From assembly GCA_947488615.1 (NCBI GenBank), contig CANKZU010000014.1, forward strand, positions 1 to 64,000: DNA of 64,000 nucleotides, given 5' to 3'. The notes beneath the pieces are model-generated. The model ran no database searches. It was not told the origin of the DNA and was given only the letters and a program-made list of their open reading frames with translations. Positions within the stretch are counted from its first letter, which is position 1. Every line of letters starts with the position of its first letter. Of the stretch, positions 40,717 to 50,183 are shown one piece after another. Both the position numbers and the translations under genes were made by a program. Origin of the DNA: an uncultured Aurantimonas sp. (GTDB lineage Bacteria; Pseudomonadota; Alphaproteobacteria; Rhizobiales; Rhizobiaceae).

Positions 40717-41229
40717 ATGAAGGGGGAGCCGTTGATTAGTGGCTCGCAACTCACTGTTGAATACGAGGGCACGGCGGACCGGCACGAGCTTTACATGAAA
40801 TTCGGCATTGCGGCGGAAGCGGCGCAGCTCTTCGAGACCGAGTTGGGCACGCTGCTGCTGGGCCTTCGCGCTCTTGAGAATGATTGGCACATCAGCCCTG
40901 ATGGCGCCGCCGCTCGAGAGGTGCTGGATTCGATTGACCGCAGCACCCTCGGACGACTGTTGAATGACCTCAGGCGGCATCTCCGACTTGACGGTGGCTT
41001 GGAGGACCTCTTTTCGTCCGGCCTCAAGGCGAGAAACCAGCTGATGCATGGCTTCTTCGAAAGGCACAATTTCAAGATCCAGACCCAGGAGGGTCGGGCG
41101 GAAATGGTCGCTGACCTTGACGATCTGCACGGCGAGCTGTTCAGGGCGTGGCGTTCCGCAGGCAAGCTCGCCACCATCATCGCGGAGATGGTGCGGCAAC
41201 GCGGACGAGGCGGAGAGGACAGCGTATAG
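40717..41229 (+). CDS. HEPN-like orphan protein
   Basis: A 170-residue, mostly helical hypothetical protein. It contains ARNQLMHGFF (about 108-117), in which R-N-Q-L-M-H matches the RxxxxH motif of HEPN ribonucleases, including the frequent Asn after Arg. The preceding helix pair (AAQLFETELGTLLLGLRAL and STLGRLLNDLRRHL) fits a HEPN-type bundle. No nucleotidyltransferase (MNT) or other antitoxin partner is adjacent, so a toxin role is only a possibility. No clear ribosome site precedes the ATG. It borders the repeat island. Confidence 0.65.
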   Translation: MKGEPLISGSQLTVEYEGTADRHELYMKFGIAAEAAQLFETELGTLLLGLRALENDWHISPDGAAAREVLDSIDRSTLGRLLNDLRRHLRLDGGLEDLFSSGLKARNQLMHGFFERHNFKIQTQEGRAEMVADLDDLHGELFRAWRSAGKLATIIAEMVRQRGRGGEDSV

Positions 41230-41260
41230 GGGTGGCGGAGAAAGGCAGCCTTCCCCGCTT

Positions 41261-41378
41261 CGTCATCCTCGCGCGGAGCGCGGGGATCCATGCCAAGCCG
41301 GTTGAACCGCCAATTCGTCACCGGGGAGGATGGACAAATGTCGCGGCATGGATCCCCGGCCTGCGGCCGAGGATGACG
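41261..41378. repeat. Dispersed palindromic element, copy 1
   Basis: About 118 bases bounded by CGTCATCCTCG and its complement CGAGGATGACG, with inner GGGGATCCATGCC and GGCATGGATCCCC arms, so the whole folds into one long imperfect hairpin. It is nearly identical to copy 2 and related to copy 3. It resembles the intergenic palindromic elements of rhizobia. It lies directly beside a thioesterase 3' remnant. Confidence 0.8.
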
Positions 41379-41416
41379 AGGCAGGCGACGCGCTTCCGCC
41401 CACAACCGTCCTTCTC

Positions 41417-41495
41417 CTATCCCCGCCCCAACCGCACCGCCCGGCCGAGCCGCTCCGGCGTCGGCAGCTTCGCGTTCTCGGCCGCCTCGTCTTCC
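41417..41495 (-). pseudogene. Short thioesterase 3' remnant
   Basis: On the minus strand this reads AENAKLPTPERLGRAVRLGRG then a stop, matching the C-terminus of the intact thioesterase at 55619-56116 (GHAKLPKPDKIGRAVRLGRG). Only about 25 codons are recognisable. Like the other copies, it lies next to a palindromic element. Confidence 0.7.
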
Positions 41496-41540
41496 ATGGA
41501 CAGACGCGATGCAGGACTGGTCGCGACGCCCAATGGAGGT

Positions 41541-41569
41541 CGTCATCCCGGCTCAAGGCCGGGATGACG
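41541..41569. repeat. Perfect 12-pair hairpin
   Basis: CGTCATCCCGGC (41541-41552), a 5-base loop TCAAG, then GCCGGGATGACG (41558-41569). It shares its arms with the hairpin element at 55460-55579 and looks like a minimal version of that family. Confidence 0.75.
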
Positions 41570-42343
41570 ATGTTTGGATGCCGGCGCCTCATGTTTCTGC
41601 GGAGCTTTCACAGGGAATGGCGGGGCGCGTGAATGCGGAAAAACCGCTTGCCCAAAAAAATTTCTCCCCACCCTTTTCCCCTCCCGCATACTTCCCTCAC
41701 CGCCGGCCCACGGAACGGGCGCGAATGATCACCGGGATCGTTCGGGGGCCGGCGGGCGGTGTCCGCGACGGGGCTTCTTCCGGAGAAGGCCCGGCCCGGA
41801 CGGCCCCGAGCGCCCGCCGGACCGTCCCCCACTAGGAGGGGTCTGTGGATCGGTCCACTTGAACGTCCCGCAAGGGGTGTGAAGATCCGGCAGCGCATGG
41901 GGCCTCGCCAGCGAGCGGCGGAAGCCGCGAAGCTTAAGGGCGGGGTGAGGAAACTCGCTCCGCTTGAAGGCCGAGGATGTCGCATCGCAGCGGGGGTGTC
42001 CCGCCAGCGAGGCGCAGCCGAAGCTGAGGGGCGGGGCACAGTGTTCAAGGGGTTGGGTCAACGCCGCGCGGGATGCCGGAGGCGGACCGTATTGACTTAA
42101 AACAGTCGGAGGGTTCGCCTCCGGCGTCCCACCGCTCGCCTCGTCAGAGACGAGACGGTTATCTGCCCCGCCCTTAAGCTCCTCGCTTAGCTCGTCGCTG
42201 GCGGGGGCCCCGAGGGCGGTGAATCGAAGAGAAGCGAAGGGAGGAGACGCCAGCTTTGGAGATTGAGCGACCGGTCGCTAACGTGGCGCGGGCGATGACG
42301 CGCGCCCTCTCGCCCCTTCGCACAAAAACAGCCCTCGACGCTT

Positions 42344-42459
42344 CGTCATCCTCGCGCTTGCGCGGGGATCCATGCCAAGTCGCAGGAACCGCCAATCCGT
42401 CACCGGGGAGGATGGAAAATGTCGCGGCATGGATCCCCGGCCTGCGGCCGAGGATGACG
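42344..42459. repeat. Dispersed palindromic element, copy 2
   Basis: Nearly identical to the element at 41261-41378, with the same CGTCATCCTCG and CGAGGATGACG ends and the same orientation relative to a thioesterase 3' remnant. Confidence 0.8.
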
Positions 42460-42518
42460 AGACAGACGACGCGCGTCCGCCGAGCCTCCAGCGCTTCCGC
42501 CCACAACCGTCCTCCACC

Positions 42519-42691
42519 TCATCCCCGCCCCAACCGCACCGCCAGGCCCAGCCGGCCCGGCGTCGCCAGCTTCGCGTGTTCCGCCGCCACCCGGTCGAAC
42601 ACGTCGGCGGGGAAGGGCGCGACCTTCAGGCCGCCCGACGGATGGTTCTGGCCGATCGAGAGACTCAGGCTTTCCAGCGTCGCGGCGCGCC
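42519..42691 (-). pseudogene. Thioesterase 3' remnant (57 codons)
   Basis: The minus strand reads RAATLESLSLSIGQNHPSGG, KVAPFPADVFDRVAAEHAKL and so on to AVRLGRG and a TGA stop (42519-42521). It matches the last third of the intact thioesterase. Homology stops abruptly at 42691, so the first two thirds are gone. The frame is intact over the remnant, which suggests fairly recent truncation. Confidence 0.82.
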
Positions 42692-42815
42692 GTCGCACCT
42701 TGTCATCCGGGGCTGTGCCGATTGCGGCAGGTGTTGTCGGGGAGGTGTCCTCGACAAGAGGCCTGATCGCGTATCCTGGCCGGCGTGGGGACAGCCCGTC
42801 GACTGCGTGCGGTCT

Positions 42816-45491
42816 TCAGGCGGTTTCTTTCGCCCCGGCGTCCGCGATGATCCCCCTGATCTCGCTGCGGCAGGAGCCGCAATTGGTGCCGGCCTTCAGC
42901 GCTTCGCCTACCGCCTCGACGGTCATCGCCTGGCCGGAGGCAACGGCATTGGCGATGTCATTGACGCCGACCGAAAAGCAGGCGCAGACGATGGCGCCGC
43001 AGTCGGGCCGGTCTGCCCCGCCGCGACCCGCCAGCAGCAGCGAGCGGTCGCGCGGCGGGTGGTCCGTTTCCGACAACCGGCCGGCCGTCCAGACCCGGGA
43101 GACGGCGACGGGTTCGCGCGACATCCACAACGCGCCGATGAGAGTGGGGCCGTCGAAGGCGGCGAAACGAAAGGCGCCGTTCGCCTCGTCCTGATAGGCA
43201 AGGAGGTCGGCGCTGCTGGCGACACCCAGCAGCGCGGCCGCGAATGCGCTCGCGTCCGCGGGCAGGGCAAGGCCAGCCGCTTCCAGACGCCAGCCGCTTT
43301 CGGCCCGGGCGAGGGCGCCATAGTCGAGCCCGCGCGTGTCGGGGCGTGAGCGCGTGACGGCAAAGCCGTACCAGGCGGCGTCGAAGCGTTCGACGCGAAC
43401 CCGGGTCGATTTCAATCCCGGCTGACCGGAAACGGGATCTACGCCTGGAGCGACGACCGCGTCGATCCGGCCGCTGGACGAGTTTTCGCCGGTCCAGTGC
43501 ATCGGGACGAAGACCGAACCGCGCCGTTGCCGATCGGTGACGAGCGCGCGGACCGTCGCCGTCCCATGCGGCGAACGGATGGTCGCGAGCGTGGCGTCGC
43601 GCAATCCCAGTGCGGCCGCGTCGGCAGGGTGGATCTCGGCGAATGGCTCGGCGATATGGCCGGACAGGCGCGCCGACAGGCCCGTACGCGTCATCGTGTG
43701 CCAGTGATCGCGGACCCGGCCGGTATTGAGGATGAAGCTGCCCGGCCGCTCAGCCGATGTGACCATCGTTGCGGGCTTGACCGGCACGAAGCGGGCGCGG
43801 CCGTCCGCATGATAGAAGCCGCCCTCGGCGAAAAACCGTTCGCTTACAGCTCCCTTGGCCGGTAGCGGCCACCGGACCGGCTGGATCGCGTCGTAGCCGG
43901 TCTGGCCGAGGCCGGCGAGGCCGCCGATGTCGAAATCGCGGGTGCCTTCGTTCCGATAGGCGGAGAGGCGGGCGTGCTCGTCGAAGATGTCGGCGGCGCT
44001 CGCATAGGCGAAAGCCTCACCATATCCCATCCGGTGGGCGATTTCGGCGATGATCTTCCAGTCGGGCAGCGCCTCGCCCGGTGCCGGCAGGAAGGGGCGC
44101 TGGCGCGAGATGCGGCGTTCGGAGTTGGTGACCGTGCCGTCCTTTTCGCCCCAAGCGGCTGCAGGCAAAGCCACATGGGCGTGGCGCAGCGTGTCGGTGT
44201 TCGCGACGACGTCGGAAACGACGACGAAGGGGCAGGCGGCGAGCGCGCGCTTCACCGCGTCGGCGTCGGGCATCGAGACAACCGGGTTGGTGCCCATGAT
44301 CCAGATCGCCTTGATGCGGCCGTCGGCCACGGCGCGAAACATCTCGACCGCCTTGAAGCCGGCCCGCTCGGGCATGCGTGGCGCGTTCCAGAAGGTCCGC
44401 ACCAGCGCGCGGTGCTCGGGATTTTCGATCTCCATATGGGCGGCGAGCATGTTGGCCATGCCGCCGACCTCGCGGCCCCCCATGGCGTTGGGCTGGCCGG
44501 TCACCGAGAACGGTCCCATGCCGGGCCGGCCAATGCGGCCGGTCGCCAGATGGCAGTTGATGATGGCGTTGACCTTGTCGGTGCCGCCGAGCGACTGATT
44601 GACGCCCTGGCTGTACACGGTGACGACCTTCTCGGTCTTGGCGAACAGCTCGTAGAACGCCGTGATGGCGCGTGGATCGAGGCCGGCCATTTCCGCCACG
44701 CGTGCCACCCGCATCGAACGCGTGGTCCGCAGCGTCTCGACGAAACCCTCGCTGTGCCGAGCGACGTAATCGCAATCGATCGCGCCGGCCTCGGCGAGAG
44801 CGGGCAGCAATCCGGCGAACAGCGCCGTGTCACCGTCCGCCGCGATCGGCAGGTGCAGGTCGGCAAGGTCCGCCGTCGCAGTGCGGCGCGGATCGATCAG
44901 CACCACCTTCATGGTCGGCCGTGCCGCCTTCGCCGCCGCGAGCCGCTGGTAGAGCACCGGATGGCACCAGGCGAGGTTCGAGCCGACCAGCACGACGAGG
45001 TCGGCCAGTTCCAGATCCTCATAGGTGCCCGGGACTGTGTCCGAGCCGAAGGCGCGACGATGCCCGGCCACCGACGAGGCCATGCAGAGGCGCGAATTGG
45101 TGTCGATATTGGGGGAGCCGATGAAGCCTTTCATCAGCTTGTTGGCGACATAGTAGTCCTCGGTCAGGAGCTGGCCGGAGACGTAGAAGGCGACCGAGTC
45201 CGGCCCGTGTTCGGCGATGATGCTGGCGAATGTGTTCGCGACCTTGTCGAGCGCTGCGTCCCAACCGACGCGCGCACCCTCGACGCTCGGAACCAGCAGG
45301 CGCTCCTCGAGCCCGAGCGTTTCGCCGAGCGCCGAGCCTTTCGAGCACAGCCGGCCAAAATTGGCGGGATGCTCCGGGTCTCCGGCAATCGCGACGCTCC
45401 CGTCGGGACGCGGCGTCGCCAGCACGCCGCAGCCGACGCCGCAATAGGGGCATGTGGTCCGGACGGTCTTGGGGGTCGGAGCGGCATCCAT
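42816..45491 (-). CDS. nasA: Assimilatory nitrate reductase, catalytic subunit
   Basis: An 891-residue molybdopterin enzyme that reduces nitrate to nitrite in the cytoplasm. The N-terminal [4Fe-4S] site is C14-x2-C17-x3-C21-x27-C49 (CPYCGVGCGV ... LCSKGS). The molybdopterin guanine dinucleotide-binding core spans about 55-700, with GSNLAWCHPVLYQRL, VYSQGVNQSLGGTDKVNAI and IMGTNPVVSMPDADAV. The C-terminus (about 835-885) is a BFD-like [2Fe-2S] domain, IVCACFSVGVNDIANAV ... GTNCGSCRSEI, which takes electrons from a reductase partner. No dedicated NasB-type flavoprotein is nearby. It is last in the nrtA-to-nasA operon, ten bases after nirD. The start at ATG 45491 gives the usual short leader. 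Confidence 0.96.
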   Translation of the reverse strand: MDAAPTPKTVRTTCPYCGVGCGVLATPRPDGSVAIAGDPEHPANFGRLCSKGSALGETLGLEERLLVPSVEGARVGWDAALDKVANTFASIIAEHGPDSVAFYVSGQLLTEDYYVANKLMKGFIGSPNIDTNSRLCMASSVAGHRRAFGSDTVPGTYEDLELADLVVLVGSNLAWCHPVLYQRLAAAKAARPTMKVVLIDPRRTATADLADLHLPIAADGDTALFAGLLPALAEAGAIDCDYVARHSEGFVETLRTTRSMRVARVAEMAGLDPRAITAFYELFAKTEKVVTVYSQGVNQSLGGTDKVNAIINCHLATGRIGRPGMGPFSVTGQPNAMGGREVGGMANMLAAHMEIENPEHRALVRTFWNAPRMPERAGFKAVEMFRAVADGRIKAIWIMGTNPVVSMPDADAVKRALAACPFVVVSDVVANTDTLRHAHVALPAAAWGEKDGTVTNSERRISRQRPFLPAPGEALPDWKIIAEIAHRMGYGEAFAYASAADIFDEHARLSAYRNEGTRDFDIGGLAGLGQTGYDAIQPVRWPLPAKGAVSERFFAEGGFYHADGRARFVPVKPATMVTSAERPGSFILNTGRVRDHWHTMTRTGLSARLSGHIAEPFAEIHPADAAALGLRDATLATIRSPHGTATVRALVTDRQRRGSVFVPMHWTGENSSSGRIDAVVAPGVDPVSGQPGLKSTRVRVERFDAAWYGFAVTRSRPDTRGLDYGALARAESGWRLEAAGLALPADASAFAAALLGVASSADLLAYQDEANGAFRFAAFDGPTLIGALWMSREPVAVSRVWTAGRLSETDHPPRDRSLLLAGRGGADRPDCGAIVCACFSVGVNDIANAVASGQAMTVEAVGEALKAGTNCGSCRSEIRGIIADAGAKETA

Positions 45492-45501
45492 CGCCGTCGC
45501 C

Positions 45502-45858
45502 CTATTCGGCCGCGTCGGCGAAGGCGGCCGCAATCGGGCTGAGTGACAATTCAAGGGCCTTGGTCAGCGGTTCGATTCGGACCGCGAAGGTCCGCACCTT
45601 GCCTTCGTCCGGCCCCCGCATCTCGCCGTCGTTTAGCGAAATGACGGCGTTGTGGAGCGGGCAGGTGACCGAGGCGTCGTGAACGATGCCCTGACTGAGC
45701 GGCCCGCCCATATGCGGGCAGCGGTCGTCGATGGCAAAGACCTGGTCGTCGGCGGTCCGGAACACGGCGATCCGCCCCAGCGGCGTCATTACGCAGCGCG
45801 CGCCGCGGCGGGGAATGTCGTTGATCGTGCCGATCGGGAAAAAGCGCTCCTCGGTCAT
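45502..45858 (-). CDS. nirD: Nitrite reductase small subunit
   Basis: A 118-residue Rieske-type subunit of the NADH-dependent assimilatory nitrite reductase. The [2Fe-2S] ligands are in CPHMGGPLSQG and CPLHN. Its ATG overlaps the nirB stop by four bases (ATGA), so the two subunits are translated together. It works with NirB to reduce nitrite to ammonium. Confidence 0.95.
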   Translation of the reverse strand: MTEERFFPIGTINDIPRRGARCVMTPLGRIAVFRTADDQVFAIDDRCPHMGGPLSQGIVHDASVTCPLHNAVISLNDGEMRGPDEGKVRTFAVRIEPLTKALELSLSPIAAAFADAAE

Positions 45859-48308
45859 TCCGCCGCCTCCATTACCCTCAGATCGGCCATCGGCTTGAAT
45901 TCGTGCGCCGCAACGGCGCCGCGCGCTCGCTCGGCCCAGGGATCTGTCTGGCTGAATGTCTGGCTGTGGACGAAGCGCTCGAAATAGTGCCGGCGCTTGG
46001 CCGGATCGGCGACGATCGCGGCCTGGATCGACTCCATGCCGACGCGCCGCAGCCATTTGTACATGCGCTCGAGATAGTGGCCTTGCTCCCGATAGAGCTG
46101 GGTCAGCGCGACGATCGTCTCCAGCGCCTCATCCTCCGACTTCACCTGACACAGGACCTCCGTGCCCTTGATGTCGAGGCCGGCAGCGCCCGCGAAATGG
46201 ATTTCGTATCCGGCGTCGGTGCAGATGACGCCAACATCCTTGCAGGTCGCCTCGGCGCAATTTCGCGGACAACCGGAGACCGCCATCTTGACCTTGGCCG
46301 GGGTCCATGAGCCCCACATGAATTTTTCTATACGGACGCCGAGGCCGGTCGAATCCTGTGTGCCGAAGCGGCACCAGTCGGTGCCCACGCAGGTCTTCAC
46401 GGTTCTCAGGCCCTTGGCGTAAGCGGCGCCCGAGACCATGCCGGCGGCGTTGAGGTCGCCCCAGACCGCCGGAAGATCCTCCTTCTTGACGCCGAGAAGG
46501 TCGATGCGCTGGCCGCCGGTGCATTTGACCGTCGGGATCTGGAACTTGTCGGCGACGTCGGCGATCGCTCGCAATTCCTTTGCCGAGGTGATACCGCCCC
46601 ACATGCGCGGCACGACCGAATAGGTGCCGTCCTTCTGGATGTTGGCGTGTACCCGCTCGTTGATGAAGCGTGACTGACTGTCGTCGACATATTCGCCGGG
46701 CCAGTCGGCGATCAGATAGTAGTTCAGCGCAGGCCGGCATTTGGCGCAGCCGCAGGAAGTCTTCCACTCGAGTTCCTGCATGACCTGCGGGATCGACTTC
46801 AACTGCTTGGCCACGATCAGTCGGCGGACGTCGCCATGGCCGAGATCGGTGCAGGGGCACATCGGCTTGACCGCTGCCGGATTGAACGCGTCGCCAAGCG
46901 TCAGAGCCATCAACTGTTCGACGAGCCCGGTGCAGGAGCCGCAGGAAGACGAGGCCTTGGTATGGGCGCGGACATCGTCGAGGCTGGTCAGGCCCTTCGC
47001 GGCGATCGCGCCGGTGATCTTGCCCTTGCAGACGCCGTTGCAGCCGCAGATTTCCGCATCATCCGGCAAGGCTGCAACGGCCACCATAGGGTCCAGGGGG
47101 GCGCCCCCCTGGAACGACTGGCCGAAGATCAGCGTCTCGCGCATGGCGGAGATGTCGGTCGCCTTCTTCTTCAGATCGTTGAACCAGGCGCCGTCCGAGG
47201 TCTCGCCGTAGAGCACCGTGCCGATGATGCGGTCGTCCTTCAAGACGAGGCGTTTGTAGATGCCCGCTGTCGCGTCGCGCAGCACGATCTCCTGCCGGTC
47301 CTCGCCGTCGGCGAAATCGCCGAGCGAATAGAGGTCGATACCGGTGACCTTGAGCTTGGTCGGCGTGTCGGCATGGACGAAGGCGGCGGAGCGGTCGTCC
47401 GCCAGATGCGCGGCGGCGACCCGGGCCATCTCGTAGAGCGGCGCGACCAGACCGTAGACCATGCCATCCACTTCCGCGCATTCGCCAAGCGCCAGGACAT
47501 CCGCGTCCGAGGTCCGCATGCCGGCGTCGACGACGATGCCGCGATTGACCGCAAGGCCCGCCTCCTTGGCGAGGCCGCTATTGGGCCGGATGCCGACAGC
47601 CATGACGACGAGTGTCGAGGGAATGATCGTGCCGTCGTCGAGTTCGACGCCCTCGACCTTGCCGTCGCCGACGATCTGCTTGGTATTGGCCCTGGTGAGA
47701 ACCTTGATCCCGCGTTCCTCGACCGCCTTCTGCAGCAGATAACCGGCGGCCGGGTCGAGTTGGCGCTCCATCAGCGTCGGCATGACATGCAGCACCGTCA
47801 CCTCCATGCCGCGCGCCCTGAGACCCGCCGCCGCCTCGAGGCCGAGCAGACCGCCGCCGATGACGACGGCCTTTGCCCGTGACTGGGCGGCGAGCAGCAT
47901 CGCCTGGACGTCGTCGATATCGCGATAGGTGATCACGCCGGGCAGATCCTTGCCCGGGACGGGGATGATGAAGGGCACCGAGCCGGTGGCGATCACCAGT
48001 TTGTCGTAGCTTTCCGTGACGCCGTGATCGGACGTGACGGTCTTGGCCTCGCGGTCAATCGCGACGATCCGGTGCCCCTTGTAGAGCGTGATGCCATGGT
48101 CGACGTACCAGCCGTCGCCGTGGATGACGATCTCTTCATAGGACTTCTCGCCGGAGAGCACCGGAGACAGCATGATGCGGTCGTAATTGACCCGCGGCTC
48201 GGCGTTGAAGATCGTCACCTCGTACCGGCCGGGGGCCTTGTCGAAGAGATGTTCGAGCATGCGGCCGGGCGCCATGCCGTTGCCAATGACGACGAGTTTC
48301 TCTGTCAT
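45855..48308 (-). CDS. nirB: Nitrite reductase large subunit
   Basis: An 817-residue NADH-dependent siroheme enzyme. It reduces nitrite to ammonium with six electrons. The N-terminal FAD/NAD module opens with KLVVIGNGMAPGRMLEHL. Two BFD-like [2Fe-2S] regions follow (CGCNGVCKGKITGAI ... CGSCTGLVEQ, and CPCTDLGHGD ... CGCAKCRPALNYY). Then come the ferredoxin-like half domain and the siroheme/[4Fe-4S] site with CVGTDWCRFGTQDSTG and SGCPRNCAEATCKD. AAGGAG lies before the ATG at 48308. It follows the transporter genes and is coupled to nirD. Siroheme synthesis genes are not in this window. Confidence 0.96.
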   Translation of the reverse strand: MTEKLVVIGNGMAPGRMLEHLFDKAPGRYEVTIFNAEPRVNYDRIMLSPVLSGEKSYEEIVIHGDGWYVDHGITLYKGHRIVAIDREAKTVTSDHGVTESYDKLVIATGSVPFIIPVPGKDLPGVITYRDIDDVQAMLLAAQSRAKAVVIGGGLLGLEAAAGLRARGMEVTVLHVMPTLMERQLDPAAGYLLQKAVEERGIKVLTRANTKQIVGDGKVEGVELDDGTIIPSTLVVMAVGIRPNSGLAKEAGLAVNRGIVVDAGMRTSDADVLALGECAEVDGMVYGLVAPLYEMARVAAAHLADDRSAAFVHADTPTKLKVTGIDLYSLGDFADGEDRQEIVLRDATAGIYKRLVLKDDRIIGTVLYGETSDGAWFNDLKKKATDISAMRETLIFGQSFQGGAPLDPMVAVAALPDDAEICGCNGVCKGKITGAIAAKGLTSLDDVRAHTKASSSCGSCTGLVEQLMALTLGDAFNPAAVKPMCPCTDLGHGDVRRLIVAKQLKSIPQVMQELEWKTSCGCAKCRPALNYYLIADWPGEYVDDSQSRFINERVHANIQKDGTYSVVPRMWGGITSAKELRAIADVADKFQIPTVKCTGGQRIDLLGVKKEDLPAVWGDLNAAGMVSGAAYAKGLRTVKTCVGTDWCRFGTQDSTGLGVRIEKFMWGSWTPAKVKMAVSGCPRNCAEATCKDVGVICTDAGYEIHFAGAAGLDIKGTEVLCQVKSEDEALETIVALTQLYREQGHYLERMYKWLRRVGMESIQAAIVADPAKRRHYFERFVHSQTFSQTDPWAERARGAVAAHEFKPMADLRVMEAAE

Positions 48309-48367
48309 CTCGTTACTCCTTTTGGGGAGAGGGCTCGGATTCCGACGCTGTGGTGACGGGCCGTGGC

Positions 48368-50116
48368 TCATGCTGCTTCCTTGGCCGCGCCGCCATCCGT
48401 TCCCGCCGCCTTCGGCGCTTCTTCGGGCCGCGTACCGCCCTCGTATTCCTCCAGGAAGTCGAGCAGTTCCTGTCGGTAGCGCCAGTAGTCGGGATGTTCG
48501 AGCAGCGCCTTGCGGGTGCGCGGACGCGGCAGGTCGACCGTCATGATCTTGCCGATCCTGGCCATCGGTCCGTTGGTCATCATCACCACCCGGTCGGCGA
48601 GCAGGATCGCCTCGTCCACATCGTGGGTGACGCAGATCGCCGTGACCTGCGTGCGCTTCCAGACGTCCATCAAGACGTCCTGAAGCTCCCAGCGGGTCAG
48701 CGAATCCAGCATGCCAAAGGGCTCGTCGAGCAGGAGCAGCTTCGGCGACAGGGCGAAGGCGCGGGCGATCCCGACGCGCTGCTTCATGCCGTTGGACAAA
48801 TCGGCCGCCTTGCGGTGCATGGCCTTGCCGAGGCCGACGCGGTGAAGGTAATGCTCGACGATGTCGCGGCGCTCGGCCGGCGTCGCGTCGGGATAGACCC
48901 GGTCGACGCCGAGCGCGACGTTCTCGCGCGCCGTCAGCCAAGGCATCAGCGATGGCGCCTGGAAAACCACGGCGCGGTCCGGCCCGGCGCCGTCGATCTC
49001 CCGGCCGTCGAGGACGATGCCGCCGGTGGAAATGTCGTTGAGGCCGGCGGCCATGGTCAGGACCGTCGACTTGCCGCAGCCCGAATGGCCGATCAGCGAG
49101 ACGAACTCGCCCTGCCGCATCTTCATGTCGAAGCCGTCGACGACGGTCAGCGGCCCCTTCGGCGTCGGATAGGTCTTCCTGACCTCGAAGAACTCGACGA
49201 AGCCGCGCTCGATCGGCGAATGCGCCGCCCGGCGATAGGCCTCCGGCAATTCTGGCGCGGGACCTGTATGCGGCTTCTGGGTGATCGGGACGACATTCGG
49301 CAGCACCACCGCCTCGTCCGCCCCGCCGGCGGCATGGCGGCCGCGCGCCATCAGGTAGTTTGTGACCTCCCGGCGCAGCCGCTTGAATTCCTCGTTGCCG
49401 TTCATCGCGGTGCGGTCGCGCGGATGCGGCAGATCGACCGCGAAGGAGGGACCGAGCTTCGCCCGTGGCCCCGGATCGAGCGGGATGATGCGGTCGGCGA
49501 GCAGGATCGCCTCGTCGACGTCGTTGGTGATCAGGACGATGGTCTTCTTTTCGATTTGGCTGATCGCCGCGAACTCGTCCTGCAGCTTGGCCCGGGTCAG
49601 CGCGTCGAGCGCGGAGAGCGGCTCGTCGAGAAGCAGGATTTCCGGACTCATCGCCAGCGCCCGCGCAACCGAAACCCGCTGGCGCATGCCGCCCGAAAGT
49701 TCCGCCGGACGCCGATCGACGGCGTGCGTGAGGCCGACCATTTTGATGTATTTGTCGACGCGCGCCTGTCGCTCGGCCTTCGATTCCCTGGCGAAGACCG
49801 TGTCGACGGCCAAGGCGACGTTGCCGCGCACCGAAAGCCAGGGCATCAGCGAATAAGACTGGAAGACGAGACCGCGCTCCGGCCCCGGTCCATCGACAGG
49901 CTTGCCGCGCATGCGAACCTCGCCGGCGTCGGGCCGGATCAGCCCGGCGAGCAGCGAGATCAGCGTCGTCTTGCCGGAGCCGGAGAACCCGACGATCGCA
50001 ACGAACTCGCCCTCGCGGACCGTCAGATCGACACCGTTCAGGATTTCGGCCCGCTGCTTGCCCTCGCCGTAGTCTTTCGAGACGTTGCTGAGTTCGATGA
50101 TCGGGGATGTGGTCAT
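48368..50116 (-). CDS. nrtCD: Nitrate ABC transporter, two fused ATPase domains
   Basis: A 582-residue protein with two complete ABC ATPase domains. The first has Walker [10 protein letters not shown] and signature LSGGMRQR; the second has GHSGCGKST and LSNGMKQR. A linker of about 60 residues lies between ([15 protein letters not shown] region near 265). In cyanobacteria these are separate NrtC and NrtD proteins, and NrtC carries an extra solute-binding domain. That domain is absent here, so one chain provides the whole ATPase dimer. A long C-terminal tail (about 545-582) is acidic then Ala-rich. The start ATG 50116 is preferred; another in-frame ATG lies seven codons upstream. Confidence 0.93.
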   Translation of the reverse strand: MTTSPIIELSNVSKDYGEGKQRAEILNGVDLTVREGEFVAIVGFSGSGKTTLISLLAGLIRPDAGEVRMRGKPVDGPGPERGLVFQSYSLMPWLSVRGNVALAVDTVFARESKAERQARVDKYIKMVGLTHAVDRRPAELSGGMRQRVSVARALAMSPEILLLDEPLSALDALTRAKLQDEFAAISQIEKKTIVLITNDVDEAILLADRIIPLDPGPRAKLGPSFAVDLPHPRDRTAMNGNEEFKRLRREVTNYLMARGRHAAGGADEAVVLPNVVPITQKPHTGPAPELPEAYRRAAHSPIERGFVEFFEVRKTYPTPKGPLTVVDGFDMKMRQGEFVSLIGHSGCGKSTVLTMAAGLNDISTGGIVLDGREIDGAGPDRAVVFQAPSLMPWLTARENVALGVDRVYPDATPAERRDIVEHYLHRVGLGKAMHRKAADLSNGMKQRVGIARAFALSPKLLLLDEPFGMLDSLTRWELQDVLMDVWKRTQVTAICVTHDVDEAILLADRVVMMTNGPMARIGKIMTVDLPRPRTRKALLEHPDYWRYRQELLDFLEEYEGGTRPEEAPKAAGTDGGAAKEAA

Positions 50117-50183
50117 GGCTGTTCTTTCTGGTCGCATGTCGCGGACGGAAAACCGGCTTCCACTTTTCCTGCGAAGGCTTCGC

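Larger units (their letters stand above)
42092..42691. repeat. Left direct repeat flanking the nas cluster
   Basis: This ~600-base segment and 55175-55801 share modules in the same order and orientation: TTGACTTAAAACAGTCGG with a CGGAGG/CCTCCG hairpin, short GC-rich repeats, a GAATCGAAG to GCGGGCGATGACG stretch, the palindromic element and the thioesterase 3' end. Similarity is imperfect and interrupted. The 12.5-kb nitrate cluster lies between the two copies. Confidence 0.7.
41230..42815. other. Repeat-rich intergenic island left of the nas cluster
   Basis: These 1.6 kb hold no intact gene. In order: a hairpin element (41261-41378) and a 26-codon thioesterase remnant, a short perfect hairpin (41541-41569), a GC-rich structured stretch (about 41700-41880), three short repeats with CAGCGAGG and AAGCTTAAGGGCGGGG cores (41906-41945, 42002-42037, and inverted 42165-42203), a TTGACTTAAAACAGTCGG module (42092-42137), a second hairpin element (42344-42459) and a longer thioesterase remnant (42519-42691). 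From 42692 to the nasA stop I see nothing. The part from 42092 on is repeated in the same order at 55175-55801. Confidence 0.7.

Noticed and set aside
41700..41880. Structured non-coding RNA in the left island
   Set aside because: GGACGG (41798) and CCGTCC (41822) and other GC-rich pairs fold, but no known RNA signature such as RNase P, SRP or 6S was found; GC-richness alone could explain it.
43974..45542. A 522-codon open frame opposite nasA
   Set aside because: Antisense shadow of a gene with all nitrate reductase motifs.
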